From the NCBI GenBank assembly GCA_018362935.1, contig JAHALQ010000027.1:1-21257 (forward strand): a stretch of 21,257 nucleotides of DNA, written 5' to 3'. Of the stretch, positions 1 to 8,575 are shown piece after piece. Below the pieces are notes generated by a model. The model was not told where the DNA came from and made no database searches. It worked only from the letters and a program-made list of their open reading frames with translations. The DNA is from Pseudomonadota bacterium (GTDB lineage: Bacteria > Pseudomonadota > Alphaproteobacteria > RF32 > CAG-239). A program made the translations under genes and the position numbers. Numbering within the stretch: the first letter of the stretch is position 1; every line of letters begins with the position of its first letter.

Positions 1-63
1 TTGGCAGCTAGCTAACGCCCTTGGTCGCAGAGACATGTTTCGGCACCGCAAATCAGCAACCCG

Positions 64-91
64 AAAAAAGCCGCCCTGAGGGACGGCTTTT
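64..91 (-). terminator. Rho-independent terminator of secA
   Basis: Read on the minus strand, a G+C-rich stem (AAAGCCG paired with CGGCTTT, plus CCC/GGG with a one-base bulge and a short CTCA loop) is followed by six T. It lies about 30 bases after the secA stop codon, as expected for an intrinsic terminator. Bases 1-63 show no gene I can support. Confidence 0.85.
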
Positions 92-121
92 GAGTGGAGC
101 GGGTCACAGCTTGATGATGCC

Positions 122-2845
122 TCAACCTGCCAGGTTGCCGTGGCAGTGCTTGAATTTTTTGCCGCTGCCGCAGGGGCAGGGGTCATTGCGCGACACTTTG
201 CCCCAGGTATTGGGGTTTTGCGGGTCAACTTCCTGTTTTCCGTACTGAAACGGAACTTGTTTTTCGGCAACCGGCGCTTGTGAACCGACCAGAGATTCCG
301 GCGATTCGTGAATGGCCTGCATATTGGTGTGCTGCGGCGCGCGGGATTCGACAGTCGCGGCATCTTTATTCTGAATCACCGTGCGCAGCAGAATAAAGGT
401 AACTTTTTCGCCAAGCTGGTTAAGCATGTCGGAAAACAGGTTGAAGGCTTCTTTCTTGTACTCGTTGAGCGGGTCTTTCTGGCCGTAGGCACGCAGAACA
501 ATAGTATGACGCATATAATCCAGCGTGGCAATGTGGTCTTTCCACAAAGCGTCAAGTTCTTGCAAAAGAACGGACTTTTCAACCAGACGGACAATTTCTT
601 CCGGCACCTCGGAGTTTTTAGCCGCAAGGTTTTCGTCTATGGTGTCATTAATAAGGTCAACCAGTTTTTCACAATCCATTTCAGGCTCGTTAACCCATTT
701 TTCGACCGGCAAATCGAGTCCTGAAAGGCGGGCGATATCCTGACGGATGTCTTCCGCCGGCCACTCGCGCGGCGCCGAACCGTACATAATCCGGGAATAA
801 ATCATATTGCGGATAATGTCATGGCGCATATCGGCGATTGTCTGCGAAACATCGTCGGCTTCCATAAGTTCGCGGCGCTGCTCATAGACGACTTTACGCT
901 GGTCGTTCATGACGTTGTCATATTTAAGCAGGTTTTTACGAATGTCAAAGTTGCGTTCTTCAACTTTCTGCTGAGCTTTTTCCAAGGCTTTGCTGATCCA
1001 CGGGTGAATCAGGGCTTCGCCTTCGGGCAGGCCGAGGCGTTGCAGCATGACACTCATGCGCTCGGAGCCGAAAATACGCATCAGGTCGTCTTCCAACGAA
1101 AGATAAAACTTTGAAGTTCCGGGATCGCCCTGACGTCCGGAGCGGCCGCGCAGCTGATTGTCGATGCGGCGGCTTTCGTGACGCTCAGTGCCAAGGATGT
1201 AAAGGCCGCCCGCTGCTTTGACTTTTTCTTTGTCAGCCTCGACTTCGGCTTTGATTTTTTCGCGCAGAGCGGCTGTCTGCTCGGGCGTTTCATCGCCTTT
1301 GAGGGCTTCTTTGAGGCGCATGTCGACGTTGCCGCCAAGCTGAATATCGGTACCGCGGCCGGCCATGTTGGTGGCAATCGTAATCGCGCCCGAAACGCCG
1401 GCCTGCGCAACAATGGCGGCCTCGCGCTCATGATGGCGGGCATTCAGAATTTCAAACTTGACGTTGGATTTGGCGCGCAGCAAATCGGCCACCAGTTCTG
1501 ATTTTTCAATCGAAGTGGTGCCGACCAGAACCGGCTGGCCTTTTTCGTGACATTCAATGATAGTTTTGATAATGGCGTCGTATTTTTCCTTTTCAGTGCG
1601 GTAAATTTCATCATGCAGGTCTTCGCGCAGAACCGGGCGGTTGGTCGGAATTTCAACGCAGGTGAGGTTATAAATGTCATTAAATTCGGCTTCTTCGGTC
1701 ATTGCCGTGCCGGTCATGCCGGACAGTTTGGGATAAAGGCGGAAATAGTTCTGGAAAGTGATTGAGGCGAGCGTCTGGTTTTCCGACTGGATTGTAACGC
1801 CTTCCTTGGCCTCAATAGCCTGGTGCAGGCCGTCGGAATAGCGGCGCCCTTCCATCATGCGGCCGGTAAATTCGTCAATAATAACGACTTTGTCGTTTTT
1901 GACGATGTAGTCAACGTCGCGCAGGTGCATTTTATGAGCGCGCAAGGCTTGGTTGACGTGGTGGACAAGGCTGACATTGCCGATGTCATACAAGCCGCCT
2001 TCCTTAATCAGCCCGACTTCTTTGAGCAGCGCTTCGACATGGCTCATTCCGGCTTCGGTCAGGGTTACGCTGCGGGCTTTTTCGTCTTTTTCATAATCGG
2101 CTTCAACCAGCTGCGGGATGATTTTGTTGACCAGAATGTATTTTTCGGATGAGTCTTCGGCGGCGCCGGAGATAATCAGCGGCGTTCTCGCTTCGTCAAT
2201 CAGGATTGAGTCGACCTCATCGACAATCGCGTAGTTAAACGGGCGCTGCACCATGTCGGAGAGGCGGAACTTCATGTTGTCGCGCAGATAGTCAAAGCCG
2301 AGTTCATTGTTGGTGGCATAAAGAATATCGGCGTTGTAGGCGGCGCGGCGTTCTTCGTCGTTTTTGTCGTGAATGATATAATCGACGGTCAGGCCGAGAA
2401 AACGGTATACCTGTCCCATCCATTCGGCGTCGCGTTTGGCCAGATAATCGTTGACGGTTACGATGTGGACGCCTTTGCCTTCCAGGGCATTGAGATAAGC
2501 GGCAACGGTGGCGACAAGGGTTTTGCCTTCGCCGGTTTTCATTTCGGCAATCTGGCCTTTGTGCAGAACAATACCGCCGATAAGCTGGACGTCATAATGT
2601 CGCTGTCCGAGCGTACGCTTGGCGGCTTCGCGGACAACGGCAAAAGCTTCGGGCAAAATATCGTCAAGCGTTTCGCCCTCTTTTAGGCGTTTGCGGAATT
2701 CATCCGTTTTGGCGCGGAGCTGTTCATCGGTGAGCGGGACGACGGATGGTTCAAAGGAATTGATTTTTTCAACGGTTTTGTATTGTTTGCGGACGTATCT
2801 GTCATTGGCACTGCCAAAAATTTTGCGTGCGAGCGAGCCTATCAT
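122..2845 (-). CDS. secA: Preprotein translocase ATPase SecA
   Basis: SecA is the cytoplasmic motor that binds preproteins and drives them through SecYEG by ATP hydrolysis. The 907-residue length matches the family (about 900). The Walker A motif GEGKT is at residues 105-109 and the DEVD Walker B motif at 209-212, with IDEARTPLIISG just after. The helicase-like second nucleotide-binding fold carries TNMAGRGTDI and QLRGRSGRQGDPG. The C-terminal zinc/SecB-binding tail CPCGSGKKFKHCHG (Cys890, Cys892, Cys901, His902) is intact. The ATG at 2843-2845 has AAGGA about nine bases upstream. The gene is transcribed away from the parvulin at 3017; a TTGACT at 2908-2913 could serve as its -35 box. It is intact and ordinary. 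Confidence 0.99.
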   Translation of the reverse strand: MIGSLARKIFGSANDRYVRKQYKTVEKINSFEPSVVPLTDEQLRAKTDEFRKRLKEGETLDDILPEAFAVVREAAKRTLGQRHYDVQLIGGIVLHKGQIAEMKTGEGKTLVATVAAYLNALEGKGVHIVTVNDYLAKRDAEWMGQVYRFLGLTVDYIIHDKNDEERRAAYNADILYATNNELGFDYLRDNMKFRLSDMVQRPFNYAIVDEVDSILIDEARTPLIISGAAEDSSEKYILVNKIIPQLVEADYEKDEKARSVTLTEAGMSHVEALLKEVGLIKEGGLYDIGNVSLVHHVNQALRAHKMHLRDVDYIVKNDKVVIIDEFTGRMMEGRRYSDGLHQAIEAKEGVTIQSENQTLASITFQNYFRLYPKLSGMTGTAMTEEAEFNDIYNLTCVEIPTNRPVLREDLHDEIYRTEKEKYDAIIKTIIECHEKGQPVLVGTTSIEKSELVADLLRAKSNVKFEILNARHHEREAAIVAQAGVSGAITIATNMAGRGTDIQLGGNVDMRLKEALKGDETPEQTAALREKIKAEVEADKEKVKAAGGLYILGTERHESRRIDNQLRGRSGRQGDPGTSKFYLSLEDDLMRIFGSERMSVMLQRLGLPEGEALIHPWISKALEKAQQKVEERNFDIRKNLLKYDNVMNDQRKVVYEQRRELMEADDVSQTIADMRHDIIRNMIYSRIMYGSAPREWPAEDIRQDIARLSGLDLPVEKWVNEPEMDCEKLVDLINDTIDENLAAKNSEVPEEIVRLVEKSVLLQELDALWKDHIATLDYMRHTIVLRAYGQKDPLNEYKKEAFNLFSDMLNQLGEKVTFILLRTVIQNKDAATVESRAPQHTNMQAIHESPESLVGSQAPVAEKQVPFQYGKQEVDPQNPNTWGKVSRNDPCPCGSGKKFKHCHGNLAG

Positions 2846-2950
2846 GTGATTATTTTTCCTTATTTAAATATATACGTTAGTTTACATTTAGTGTTTTATG
2901 TCCGAGAAGTCAATAGTTGCTGACAACTTATACCGGATACGAAAAAAAAG

Positions 2951-2978
2951 TTGGAAATCGGGCAAGAATTATTATATA
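2951..2978 (+). promoter_or_regulatory. Probable sigma70-type promoter of the parvulin gene
   Basis: TTGGAA (2951-2956) and TATATA (2973-2978) are separated by 16 bases and lie about 40 bases before the ATG at 3017. The intergenic region also holds a small dyad, AGTTG-CTGA-CAACT at 2915-2928, between the divergent secA and parvulin genes. Assigned by consensus only. Confidence 0.5.
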
Positions 2979-3016
2979 AGGGAAAAAGAATAATCTTTAA
3001 CATGAGGAGAGAGTAT

Positions 3017-3823
3017 ATGAACAAAAAATATCTGGTTCTGGCATTGACCGGTATGGTTGTGTTTGCATCCAATGCGCAGGCCGAGGGCAAAAACGGCGTT
3101 GCCGCCGTCGTCAACGGCAAAGAAGTCAAGGTTGCGGATATGCGCGCGGCCTATAACAGCAACCCCGCAATTAAAAACAAAGCAAGCTTTGACGAGTTTT
3201 ATAAAAAAACGCTGGATGTTTTTGTAGACGGCGAACTGGTCTATCAGGCCGCTGTGGAAGAAAAAATCATGGACACGCCGGAATACAAGACCCAGTTGAA
3301 ACTGGCTCAGCAGGAGCTGGCGCGCAAGCTTTATCTTGAAAAGAAGGTTGCATCTCAGGTTAATGATGCTGAGGTCAAAAAGCTTTATCAGGAATACAAA
3401 ACCAAATTTCAGTCCGAGAAAGAAGTTAAAGCCAAACATATTCTGGTTGACAGCGAAGCCAAAGCCAAAGAAGTTATCGGCAAGCTGAACAAAGGCGGCA
3501 GTTTTGACAAACTGGCCAAGGAATATTCCAAAGAGCCGGCTGAACTTGGCTGGTTTACCAAAAAAGTTATGGTTCCCGAATTTGCCGAAGCCGCATTTGA
3601 CCTGAAGAAGGGCGCATATTCAAAAACTCCCGTCAAGACCCAGTTTGGCTATCATGTTATCATGGTTGAAGATGTCCGCGATTCCAAACCGGCGGCTTTG
3701 AAAGACGCAGAACCCCAGCTTAAAGCCATGGTTACCCAGGCAGCTCTGGCCAAGACGTTTCAAAGTCTGGGCAAAGATGCCAAAATTACCAAATACGACA
3801 TTAAGGGCAACGTCATCGAATAG
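3017..3823 (+). CDS. Exported parvulin-type peptidyl-prolyl cis-trans isomerase (PpiC/SurA family)
   Basis: A 268-residue secreted foldase that would catalyse cis-trans isomerisation of proline bonds in envelope proteins. The N-terminus has a Lys-rich start, a hydrophobic core and a signal-peptidase-I-like ASNAQA site at about residue 20. A helical SurA-N-like segment follows. The C-terminal parvulin domain begins at VKAKHILV, continues through the SFDKLAKEYS and LGWF motifs, and ends at the FGYHVIMVED motif. The frame stays open to an upstream ATG near 2951, but the ATG at 3017 is preferred: GAGGAGAG lies just before it and the signal peptide starts there. It is divergent from secA, an arrangement I recall from other alphaproteobacteria. 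Family assignment is firm; the individual client proteins are unknown. Confidence 0.93.
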   Translation: MNKKYLVLALTGMVVFASNAQAEGKNGVAAVVNGKEVKVADMRAAYNSNPAIKNKASFDEFYKKTLDVFVDGELVYQAAVEEKIMDTPEYKTQLKLAQQELARKLYLEKKVASQVNDAEVKKLYQEYKTKFQSEKEVKAKHILVDSEAKAKEVIGKLNKGGSFDKLAKEYSKEPAELGWFTKKVMVPEFAEAAFDLKKGAYSKTPVKTQFGYHVIMVEDVRDSKPAALKDAEPQLKAMVTQAALAKTFQSLGKDAKITKYDIKGNVIE

Positions 3824-3840
3824 CTCCGAACTTTACGATA

Positions 3841-3870
3841 AAAACGCCCCTCATCCGGGGGCGTTTTTTT
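3841..3870 (+). terminator. Bidirectional terminator between parvulin and lipid kinase genes
   Basis: A ten-base-pair stem (AAAACGCCCC at 3841-3850 with GGGGCGTTTT at 3858-3867) is followed by a T run on the plus strand. The A run on its left becomes a T run on the minus strand, so it can stop both the parvulin transcript and the opposing lipid kinase transcript, whose stop codon is at 3889. Confidence 0.88.
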
Positions 3871-3888
3871 ATGAATAAGCTTTGCGGT

Positions 3889-4644
3889 TTATGTCAGCAG
3901 CGTCAAAACCGCGCCGATAGAAAGCGGTATTGCCAGATTATCATCCAGTTCCAGCTGGTCTTCGAACAATTCGACGATTGTCGCCGCCGCGCAGGCAATC
4001 ACACTGACATAAGTAAAATGAAAAATCGGCTCAAACATCATGTTAACGATTAATGCGCTGAGAAAAAAAGCATTTGTGCCTTCCAAAGATTTTTGTTTAT
4101 AGATTTTGCGCTGCCCGATAGCTTTGCCGACCAGCGCCGCCATGGTATCCGAAACCAACATGACGGTCAGGGCGATAACAGCAATAGGCTTGATAAAGAA
4201 TATCGTGCACATCAATGCCGAAGACAAAACGTAAATCCCGCCGCTCGGCACAAACCGTGCGCGGCTTCGTTCTTCGTTGCGCAGACTTTTGCCGAATATT
4301 TGGCAAAACGATATGCGCGCCCACTTCCAGCGCCGGAAATTGCCGTATTCAATAAGGACGTCACCGGCCAGCAAAACTGAAAACACCAGCAGCGAAATCC
4401 ATGTCGGCGCAAAATAAATCAGCGTCGGAATCCACAGCGAACTGAGATGGATGGTTTTGCGGTAGACTTCCTGCCGATAGGACTTTGGCATGTTCGTTTC
4501 GATAGTCGTCCGGTATTCGTGCATTTTTTCAACAATTTTATCTTTGTTTTGCAAAAGGCGGCTCATCAGTGTTGTCCCGTATAATTTTTGTTTAATCAGA
4601 GCATACAGGCTTTGCCTTATTTTGCAAGTTTTTAAATTGGGCAT
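3889..4644 (-). CDS. CTP-dependent lipid kinase-like membrane protein (DGK1/SEC59/phytol kinase family)
   Basis: A 251-residue polytopic membrane protein. Family members use CTP to phosphorylate diacylglycerol, dolichol, phytol or related lipid alcohols. Visible signatures are RKTIH (Arg62-Lys63, His66), VSDTMAALVGKAIGQ (Asp166, Gly173) and KSLEGT (residues 185-190). A C-terminal DDNLAIP motif precedes the last hydrophobic segment. The Arg-Lys pair and the Asp match residues reported as essential in yeast Dgk1. The frame opens further to a GTG at 4677, but the ATG at 4642-4644 is preceded by AAGGAG at ideal spacing and is chosen. The start lies 36 bases after the phosphoethanolamine transferase stop, on the same strand with no terminator between, so the two are probably co-transcribed. 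The substrate is not certain; diacylglycerol is inferred from the neighbour. It was not recognised as bacterial DgkA, which is a different, smaller family. Confidence 0.8.
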   Translation of the reverse strand: MPNLKTCKIRQSLYALIKQKLYGTTLMSRLLQNKDKIVEKMHEYRTTIETNMPKSYRQEVYRKTIHLSSLWIPTLIYFAPTWISLLVFSVLLAGDVLIEYGNFRRWKWARISFCQIFGKSLRNEERSRARFVPSGGIYVLSSALMCTIFFIKPIAVIALTVMLVSDTMAALVGKAIGQRKIYKQKSLEGTNAFFLSALIVNMMFEPIFHFTYVSVIACAAATIVELFEDQLELDDNLAIPLSIGAVLTLLT

Positions 4645-4680
4645 TTTTACTCCTTGATATCCGGCTGTTGTCGTCACGGT

Positions 4681-6252
4681 TTATTTATGACAGCCCGAAA
4701 AAATATCAAGTGACGGAATATAATCTTTCGTGATTATTCCGGTCGCGCCCAGCAGGGAATGGAAAAAATTGTCATGCGACACGTTTTCTTTTTGTTTGCG
4801 CCGCAGGCAGTTCCTGTCGTAATTCATGTTACGGCGCGTCTTTTCCGGAATCCATACCAGAAACGGAACTTCTTTCTGATAAGACGGCGCGGTATCATAA
4901 GGGGCGGCGTGCAGGTAAATTCCGTTTTCTCCCAAAGATTCACCGTGATCGGAAGTATAAAAGACGATAACATTGTATTTATTTTGCAATTTTTTTAAAT
5001 CTTCAAACAGGCGGCTCATCAAATGGCTGGTGTAAGCAATTGAATTGTCGTATGAATTTATTTTTTCTTGCCTCGCACAGGAAGATGCGGATGCATCTGC
5101 GCAGCCGGGGCGGAAAATATCAAAATCGGAAGGATAACGCTTGTGATAGGGGGTGTGGCTTCCTCCCTGATGAAGGATAATAACCGCGTTGTCATTTATT
5201 TCCGTAATTTTTTTTGACAAGTCCTTTTGAAGAACTTCGTCAAGACAGCCGCCGCCTCCGCAGAATTCTTCGGTGGTAATCCGGTTGCACACATCAAAAC
5301 AGCCATAGTCATTCTCTCGCCATAAGACGTGATATCCGTTATGCGCCAGGGTGTCGAGGACATTTCCTTCGTACAATACTCTGCGCCATGCTCTCTTTTC
5401 CATAAAATCTTTCCGGTTATGGAAAGAAAAAAGGCACGGAACGGAAATGAGGGTTTGCGTTCCGCAGGCCTGCGCGGGCGGAAACACCAGCATATCGTCA
5501 ATATACGGTTTCAGGGCTTTGTTGGTATCGCGTTTATAACCGTAAAGCGAAAAGTTTGCCGCACGCGCTGATTCGCCCAAAATAATAATAAAGACGTTTT
5601 TGCGGCCGTTGTCTTTCCAATAACGATTGAGCGTCCCTTCCAAATCCGTTTTGCGGGGAGCAAAAGGGTTGACGGCCAAATCGGCAAATGACATGCCCGA
5701 TAATATATAATTTGTCGGCAGCAGGCTGAGCAGAATGTCGGGGTTTTCTTTCACAGGAAGCAGATGCCGGCCTGTCCACAACAGTCCGAGAAAACTGACC
5801 GCAGCCAGAAAAATCCGTTCTTTTATCTCGTCCCTTAACGGGGGCGTGACAATTTTTGTTCTGCACAGCAACAGCACGGGAATCAGCCCCGCAACATCTA
5901 AAAAAAAGAAAAAATCGGCATTTAAAAATGAACGGATTTCATTTGCACTGGCGGCAGCAAGGTTGTGTATTGTAAATTCATCTATAACAATGCCGTAATT
6001 TTTCATAAAATAAAAAGCCGCCGCATTTCCGACAATAAAAAAAGACATCAGAAATTTTGCCGCAGGTCGGACAAGCAGGACAGAATATAATATTATGAAA
6101 ACAAAAAACAGAGCTGCCGTTGCACCGGCTATTGAAAACCATGCGTCGCTCAGTTTGTTTAAAAAAATATAATTGCAGCAAGCGGAGTACCCGGAAAAAA
6201 TCAGTATAAGGGTTGCAGGCTGGCAGGACCATGAGAGTTTCTTAAAGTTCAC
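4681..6252 (-). CDS. eptA: Phosphoethanolamine transferase, EptA/MCR type (sulfatase fold)
   Basis: An inner-membrane enzyme of 523 residues that should move phosphoethanolamine from phosphatidylethanolamine to lipid A or another envelope glycan. About five N-terminal membrane segments precede a periplasmic alkaline-phosphatase-like domain. Metal and catalytic motifs are intact: ILGESARAANFSLYGY (Glu227), CGTQTLISVPCLFS (nucleophile Thr267, with Cys263/Cys273 spaced like the MCR-1 disulfide), HQGGSHTPYHKRYP, and SDHGESLGENGIYLH. Further cysteine pairs in the domain are typical. The start is a GTG at 6250-6252, supported by AGGAG eight bases upstream. A TATAAT lies on the minus strand at 6294-6299 without a convincing -35 box. 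The gene is upstream of, and likely in operon with, a lipid kinase. The symbol is a family-level label: EptA, EptB and EptC cannot be separated by eye. Confidence 0.93.
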   Translation of the reverse strand: MNFKKLSWSCQPATLILIFSGYSACCNYIFLNKLSDAWFSIAGATAALFFVFIILYSVLLVRPAAKFLMSFFIVGNAAAFYFMKNYGIVIDEFTIHNLAAASANEIRSFLNADFFFFLDVAGLIPVLLLCRTKIVTPPLRDEIKERIFLAAVSFLGLLWTGRHLLPVKENPDILLSLLPTNYILSGMSFADLAVNPFAPRKTDLEGTLNRYWKDNGRKNVFIIILGESARAANFSLYGYKRDTNKALKPYIDDMLVFPPAQACGTQTLISVPCLFSFHNRKDFMEKRAWRRVLYEGNVLDTLAHNGYHVLWRENDYGCFDVCNRITTEEFCGGGGCLDEVLQKDLSKKITEINDNAVIILHQGGSHTPYHKRYPSDFDIFRPGCADASASSCARQEKINSYDNSIAYTSHLMSRLFEDLKKLQNKYNVIVFYTSDHGESLGENGIYLHAAPYDTAPSYQKEVPFLVWIPEKTRRNMNYDRNCLRRKQKENVSHDNFFHSLLGATGIITKDYIPSLDIFSGCHK

Positions 6253-6362
6253 TGATAGCTCCTATGAGAATCATTCGTATCATAATTCAGATAATTATAT
6301 TAGTAAATAAATAATCAAAACGGTATGAATAAATTTATAGGTGCATTTGCGCAAGACAGTCC

Positions 6363-6390
6363 TTGCAAATCCTTTTTGTTTTGTTATAGT
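6363..6390 (+). promoter_or_regulatory. Probable promoter of the MarC-family gene
   Basis: TTGCAA (6363-6368) and TATAGT (6385-6390) are spaced by 16 bases. They would start a short leader before the AAGGAGG ribosome site at 6408-6414. Consensus-based only. Confidence 0.55.
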
Positions 6391-6418
6391 CGCATTCAGC
6401 CGGTATCAAGGAGGAAAC

Positions 6419-7027
6419 ATGTTCAAAAATTTTGACTTTCAGGAGTTTGCCAGCGCATTTTTTGTGTTATTTGCCATCATAGATATCATCGGCACCATGC
6501 CGATTATTATCTCGCTCAAAAAACGCGGCAAAAAAATCAACCCGCTTAAAGCGGCATTATTGTCTTTTGCCATGTTTATGATTTTCCTTTATGTCGGGGA
6601 AGCTTTTTTAAAACTGTTCAACGTTGACATATCTTCTTTTGCGGTTGCCGGCTCATTGATTATTTTCGTAATGGCTTTGGAAATGGTGCTGGATATACAT
6701 ATTTTCAAAGATACCGAAGATTCGCCGAAGGACTCGACCTTTTTTCCGATAGTCTTTCCGCTGATTGCGGGAGCCGGAGCGTTGACGACGCTGTTGTCAA
6801 TCCGTTCGCAGTTTCACAGCATTAACATAATTCTGGCCGTTGCCGCCAATATGGCCGTTGTCTACGGTGTTCTGCGTTTTGCCAAAAAAATTGCGGCGCT
6901 GCTCGGAGCCGGCGTCATTTATATGATTCAAAAATTCTTCGGAATTATTCTGCTGGCCATTTCGGTTAAGCTGTTTACCACCAATCTGACCGAAATTATT
7001 GAGGGATTTATCCACCGCGCGGGCTAG
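6419..7027 (+). CDS. MarC family integral membrane protein
   Basis: A 202-residue protein with about six hydrophobic segments, matching the size of MarC/YchE/YhgN proteins. The family signature is near the N-terminus: FFVLFAIIDIIGTMPIIISL, then a basic cytoplasmic stretch, then SSFAVAGSLIIFVMALEMVL. A second half contains FFPIVFPLIAGAGALTTLLS, also typical. Databases often label these 'NAAT transporter', but their substrate is poorly established and the old link to multiple antibiotic resistance is not supported. The frame opens upstream to 6341; the ATG at 6419 is chosen because a perfect AAGGAGG precedes it by four bases. The 3' end overlaps the 3' end of convergent radC by 20 bases. Confidence 0.92.
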   Translation: MFKNFDFQEFASAFFVLFAIIDIIGTMPIIISLKKRGKKINPLKAALLSFAMFMIFLYVGEAFLKLFNVDISSFAVAGSLIIFVMALEMVLDIHIFKDTEDSPKDSTFFPIVFPLIAGAGALTTLLSIRSQFHSINIILAVAANMAVVYGVLRFAKKIAALLGAGVIYMIQKFFGIILLAISVKLFTTNLTEIIEGFIHRAG

Positions 7028-7727
7028 TCTGGCCGAATATTCCGTTTCCCGAAAAACTGTAAGCGTCGCTTTCGCTGATGATGATATGGTCGAGAAGCCG
7101 GATTCCGATAGTCGTGCAGGCTTCTCTTATCTGCATTGTAATCTGCGTGTCGGCCGTTGAAGGTGTAACATTGCCGGACGGATGGTTGTGCACCAGAATA
7201 ATCGCGCTTGCCTTGTTGCTCAAAGCCGCTTTAATTACCTCACGCGGATGCACCGAAACCATGTTGATGGTGCCTTTCTGCATCAGTTCCTGCTTCATGA
7301 CCTGCAATTTGCTGTTGAGATAAATGATATGCAGTTCTTCAACGTCCGAAAATGCCATCGTGGCGCGGCAATAATCGATTAAGGCATCTGTTGTCAGCAA
7401 AACGGGCAGCTCCGATTCGCGCAAATTCTGCCAAGATGTGCGTTCAATTGCCGCCACGATAATCCTGAAAATCGTATAAGCGCTGTCTTTAATCCCGTCG
7501 ATTTTGAACAATTCTTCTTTCGGCGCATTGATAACCCGTGCAAAACTTCCGAATTTGCGGATAAGATTTTTAGCAATCGGTTTGACGTCGCGCCGCGGAA
7601 TCGCGGTCGTCAGCAGCAGTTCAAGAAGCTCATAATCAGGCATATCTCTTCCGCCGCCGAGCAGAAAGCGCTCTCTCAGGCGTTGGCGATGACCGAGATA
7701 ATCAGGTTGAGTATTGCTGTCAGTCAT
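7008..7727 (-). CDS. radC: RadC family protein (JAMM/MPN+ domain)
   Basis: A 239-residue RadC homologue. The N-terminal part is the UPF0758-type helix-hairpin-helix-like region (GHRQRLRERFL, DYELLELLL, KIDGIKDSAY). The C-terminal part is the JAMM domain, with HNHPSG at His180/His182, the metal-binding Asp193 and the closing LLDHIIIS motif. All expected zinc ligands are visible. RadC was long annotated as a DNA repair protein, but the biochemical role is unsettled and it may be a metallopeptidase or nuclease linked to recombination. The ATG at 7725-7727 has a modest AAAGGGA upstream. It is the last gene of the sfsA-map-radC unit, 26 bases after map, and its end overlaps marC on the opposite strand. 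No terminator is seen after it. Confidence 0.96.
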   Translation of the reverse strand: MTDSNTQPDYLGHRQRLRERFLLGGGRDMPDYELLELLLTTAIPRRDVKPIAKNLIRKFGSFARVINAPKEELFKIDGIKDSAYTIFRIIVAAIERTSWQNLRESELPVLLTTDALIDYCRATMAFSDVEELHIIYLNSKLQVMKQELMQKGTINMVSVHPREVIKAALSNKASAIILVHNHPSGNVTPSTADTQITMQIREACTTIGIRLLDHIIISESDAYSFSGNGIFGQTSPRGG

Positions 7728-7753
7728 GTAGTCCCTTTTAATAATAAGTTTGT

Positions 7754-8560
7754 TTAAATGCTATACGGAGGTTTGTCCAGGCCTTTGGGCGAATAGGTAA
7801 AGACTTCGTATCCGTCTTTAGTGACGGCCAGCGAATGCTCAAACTGCGCCGACAGGGTTTTGTCGCGGGTTGTGGCCGTCCAGCCGTTTTGCAGAATGAT
7901 AGCCTCTTTTTTGCCGATGTTAATCATCGGCTCAATTGTAAAAAACATGCCTTCTTCCAGCAGCGGGCCAGTGCCTTTGCGTCCGCAGTGCATGACGTTT
8001 GGTTCATCATGGAAAACCTGTCCCAGCCCGTGCCCGCAGAACATGTCGACTACCGAATAGCCGTATTTATGGGCATATTCTTCAATGACGGCGCCGATAT
8101 CGCCGAGCCGCGCGCCCGGTTTGACAACGTCAATCCCGCGCATCAGGCATTCATAGGTAACGTCGCACAGGCGTTTGGCCTTGATTTTGGGCTCGCCCGC
8201 ATAATACATGCGGCTGGTATCGCCGTACCACCCGTCGAGGATGACGGTAACGTCAATATTGGCAATATCGCCTTCGGCCAGCTTGCGTTCATAATCGGGA
8301 ATCCCGTGGCAGATGACGTGGTTGATGGAAATGCAGGTCGATTTCGGATAGCCGCGGTAACCCAGGCATGCCGGAATGGCGCCGTGGTCTTCGATAAATT
8401 TGCGGCACAAATCGTCAAGTTCCCCGGTGCTGACGCCGGGTTTGACAAACGGAGTGATATAATCCAGACATTCGGCAGCCAGTTTTCCGGCTGCGCGCAT
8501 TTTTTCAAAATCCTCTTTATTATCGTGGATAACCACGCCGTCATTTCTTTTGTATGACAC
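7754..8560 (-). CDS. map: Methionine aminopeptidase, type I
   Basis: Removes the initiator methionine from nascent proteins in the cytoplasm. The 268-residue protein has all pita-bread-fold metal ligands at E. coli-like spacing: Asp103 and Asp114 (NIDVTV, GDTSRM), His177 (GHGLGQVFHDEP), Glu210 (FFTIEPM) and Glu241 (AQFEHSLAV), with substrate-contacting His85 in CHGIPD. It is a short type Ia enzyme without an N-terminal zinc-finger extension. The start codon is GTG (8558-8560), with AAAGG nine bases upstream. It sits in the middle of a three-gene run: 15 bases after the sfsA-like gene and 26 bases before radC. Intact. Confidence 0.98.
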   Translation of the reverse strand: MSYKRNDGVVIHDNKEDFEKMRAAGKLAAECLDYITPFVKPGVSTGELDDLCRKFIEDHGAIPACLGYRGYPKSTCISINHVICHGIPDYERKLAEGDIANIDVTVILDGWYGDTSRMYYAGEPKIKAKRLCDVTYECLMRGIDVVKPGARLGDIGAVIEEYAHKYGYSVVDMFCGHGLGQVFHDEPNVMHCGRKGTGPLLEEGMFFTIEPMINIGKKEAIILQNGWTATTRDKTLSAQFEHSLAVTKDGYEVFTYSPKGLDKPPYSI

Positions 8561-8575
8561 TTCAAAAGCCTTTCT

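Noticed and set aside
2908..2928. Strong shared operator between secA and the parvulin gene
   Set aside because: The dyad arms are only five bases long in A+T-rich DNA; not enough to call a regulator site.
2951..3016. Upstream start for the parvulin gene
   Set aside because: It would put 22 residues before a clear signal peptide; the ATG at 3017 has a strong ribosome site.
4645..4677. GTG start at 4677 for the lipid kinase
   Set aside because: No ribosome site is seen there, whereas AAGGAG lies just before the ATG at 4644.
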